Positions 4,855 through 5,691 of a DNA stretch of 5,691 bases are shown here, in pieces. Numbering within the stretch: the first letter of the stretch is position 1; each line of letters opens with the position of its first letter. The notes below the pieces were generated by a model that saw nothing but the letters and a program-made list of their open reading frames with translations, was not told where the DNA came from and did not search any database. This DNA is from an uncultured Synergistia bacterium (GTDB taxonomy: Bacteria; Eremiobacterota; SpSt-956; JAKJGF01). Position numbers and translations under genes: made by a program. The DNA lies in the NCBI GenBank assembly GCA_937888925.1, contig CALARM010000677.1, positions 1-5,691 on the forward strand. Direction: 5' to 3'.

Positions 4855-4899
4855 GGAGGAACAAATTCTCATACTTCGTTGTGACCGAACCAGTCATAG

Positions 4900-4928
4900 T
4901 TGTTAGTGAAAATTATTACATCTATATA
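4900..4928 (+). promoter_or_regulatory. candidate promoter for the pentapeptide-repeat gene or a leader RNA
   Basis: TTGTTA (4900-4905) is separated by 17 bp from TATATA (4923-4928). Transcription from about 4935 would give a leader of about 220 nt containing two hairpins before the ATG at 5156. The boxes are good but AT-rich sequence makes chance matches common. Confidence 0.4.
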
Positions 4929-4949
4929 TCACTACAAATATGGAAAAAT

Positions 4950-4974
4950 AAAGATTTTATTGAAAATCTTTTTT
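4950..4974 (+). terminator. AT-rich hairpin with T-tract in the pentapeptide leader
   Basis: The arms AAAGATTTT (4950-4958) and AAAATCTTT (4963-4971) form a perfect 9-bp stem with an ATTG loop, and the T-run continues to 4974. The stem is weak because it holds almost no GC. On the opposite strand it is followed by TATTTTTCC, so it could act in either direction. Confidence 0.35.
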
Positions 4975-4980
4975 ACTTTG

Positions 4981-5032
4981 ATGCAAAAGGATATTTTTAT
5001 AGAGAATTGAAATCTATACTTTTGCATTTTTT
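4981..5032 (+). terminator. 13-bp stem-loop followed by T-tract (terminator or attenuator)
   Basis: The arms ATGCAAAAGGATA (4981-4993) and TATACTTTTGCAT (5015-5027) match in 12 of 13 positions, with a 21-nt loop. A T-run follows to 5032. On the plus strand this looks like an intrinsic terminator, yet no plus-strand gene ends upstream. It would therefore end a short RNA of about 100 nt or attenuate the pentapeptide gene. Confidence 0.45.
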
Positions 5033-5155
5033 AAATAAAACCTTATTCTACCCTGCCGGGCATTCACGATGGATCCTATTACAGGACAACGGTTTTTCAA
5101 AATTCTGCAAAATTACAGAATATACAGGATTATATTACCGGGGAGAAATCTATTG

Positions 5156-5691
5156 ATGGATTTAACGGAAACAGATTATACGGAAACGATCTTTAAAGAT
5201 CTGGATTTATCGCACAGGGAAATTGTTTCAAAAGAATTTGAGGATTGTACCTTTGAAAAATGTGATTTCAGTGAAACAATATTTAGAAAGTGCAGATTTT
5301 TAAACTGCACTTTTATTCACTGTGATCTGAGCCTTTTTAAAATAAAATATTCTTCTTTTGTAAATACTGTGTTTAAACATTCCAAAGTAATAGGAGTCAA
5401 CTGGAGCGAAGCATTATATAAAGAAAAAGACCGTTATTCTCCCGTGCATTTTTTTAATTGTCTTATAAATCATTCCACATTCACCGGGCTGAAATTACAG
5501 AAAATCCATATTAAAGAATGTGTCGCAAAAGATGTCGATTTCAGAGATTCCGATCTCTCAGGAGCGGATATGTCCTGCAGTGATTTTTCCGATAGCCTTT
5601 TTGTCAGAACAATGCTCGGTAAATCAGATTTTACGGGAGCCAGTAATTATAATATCAATGCCACATTAAACGACATAAAAAAAGCAAAATT
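5156..5691 (+). CDS. pentapeptide-repeat protein, C-terminus cut by window edge
   Basis: ATG at 5156 follows GGGGAG (5140-5145) by 10 nt, and the frame stays open for 178 codons to the window end. Repeats of the A(D/N)LXX type run through the protein: FEDCTFEKCDFSETIFRKC (28-46), FLNCTFIHCDLSLFKI (48-63), a break at VIGVNWSEALYKEKDR (78-93), then VHFFNCLINHSTFTGLKL, ECVAKDVDFRDSDLSGADMS and CSDFSDSLF. Such repeats fold into a right-handed square beta-helix. The layout, including the GVNW interruption after four coils, resembles a family of about 190-210-residue pentapeptide proteins related in fold to Qnr and MfpA, so perhaps only 10-30 residues are missing. Qnr and MfpA mimic DNA and bind gyrase, but most members have no known role. 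Cysteines fill many repeat positions; there is no signal peptide, so it is likely cytosolic. Confidence 0.88.
   Translation, partial: MDLTETDYTETIFKDLDLSHREIVSKEFEDCTFEKCDFSETIFRKCRFLNCTFIHCDLSLFKIKYSSFVNTVFKHSKVIGVNWSEALYKEKDRYSPVHFFNCLINHSTFTGLKLQKIHIKECVAKDVDFRDSDLSGADMSCSDFSDSLFVRTMLGKSDFTGASNYNINATLNDIKKAK

Larger units (their letters stand above)
4798..5155. other. 358-bp divergent intergenic region between amidase and pentapeptide-repeat genes
   Basis: This gap holds no convincing gene. A 107-codon frame across most of it on the plus strand has no ribosome site and an unusual composition. Visible elements are a -10-like box and heptamer pair facing the amidase gene, a promoter candidate at 4900-4928, and two successive hairpins followed by T-tracts (4950-4974 and 4981-5032). 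There is a further small inverted repeat, ATTCTG/CAGAAT (5102-5107 and 5116-5121), and the ribosome site GGGGAG (5140-5145) for the pentapeptide gene. A secondary promoter candidate, TTGCAT (5022-5027) with 16 bp to TATTCT (5044-5049), lies after the hairpins. The long presumed leader suggests regulation by RNA structure or a small RNA. Confidence 0.6.

Noticed and set aside
4798..4872. 25-residue N-terminal extension of the amidase from ATG 4872
   Set aside because: It would read through the -10-like box and heptamer inverted repeat. A good ribosome site directly precedes ATG 4797.
4833..5156. 107-codon plus-strand open frame whose TGA overlaps the pentapeptide ATG by one base
   Set aside because: The overlap looks like translational coupling, but there is no ribosome site, the residues are Tyr/Phe/Ile-rich as expected of translated AT-rich spacer, and hairpins with T-tracts lie within it.

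Overview
This is an AT-rich bacterial window using the standard code (TAA and TGA both serve as stops). Most genes have strong Shine-Dalgarno sites, often AAGGAG or GGGGAG about 8-10 nt before ATG. I cannot fix the phylum. Both proteins of no clear family begin with Asn/Ser-rich, low-complexity N-termini. Heptamer arrays of the form CGTNACG lie between genes. A fermentative or host-associated lineage known mainly from metagenomes is possible, but that is only inference.

Left part, + strand: the 3' end of an ArgD-type class III aminotransferase (1-213); a small Gly/Ala-rich membrane protein with a palindrome in its promoter region (297-821); and an M20-family metal amidohydrolase resembling N-acetyldiaminopimelate deacetylase (931-2043), whose ribosome binding site is preceded by a 16-bp stem-loop. 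The aminotransferase and the deacetylase could both act in acetylated amino-acid or diaminopimelate metabolism.

Middle, - strand: a two-gene ABC-2 exporter. The ATPase (3017-3829) is upstream and the permease (2086-2892) downstream. CGTNACG arrays sit between the convergent permease and amidohydrolase genes (2039-2080) and between the two exporter genes (2942-3021). The arrays contribute to the stop codons of the amidohydrolase and the ATPase. Upstream of the ATPase is an apparently unlisted 38-codon gene (3911-4027) with a near-consensus promoter and a very strong Shine-Dalgarno site. Between it and the ATPase is a perfect 14-bp hairpin. A 9-nt segment of the small ORF can pair with the loop and part of the stem of that hairpin. 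The layout (promoter, short peptide ending Ser-Pro-Pro-Leu-stop, terminator-like hairpin, ABC exporter) resembles ribosome-mediated attenuation of drug exporters, or else a peptide precursor with its exporter. I judge this the most interesting part of the window.

Right part: a predicted Cys/His amidase or peptidase (4159-4797, -) with a disordered N-terminus and no Sec signal. It diverges from a pentapeptide-repeat protein (5156 to the window edge, +). The 358-bp gap between them holds candidate promoters for both directions, a two-heptamer inverted repeat, and two consecutive hairpins with T-tracts in the presumed leader of the pentapeptide gene.
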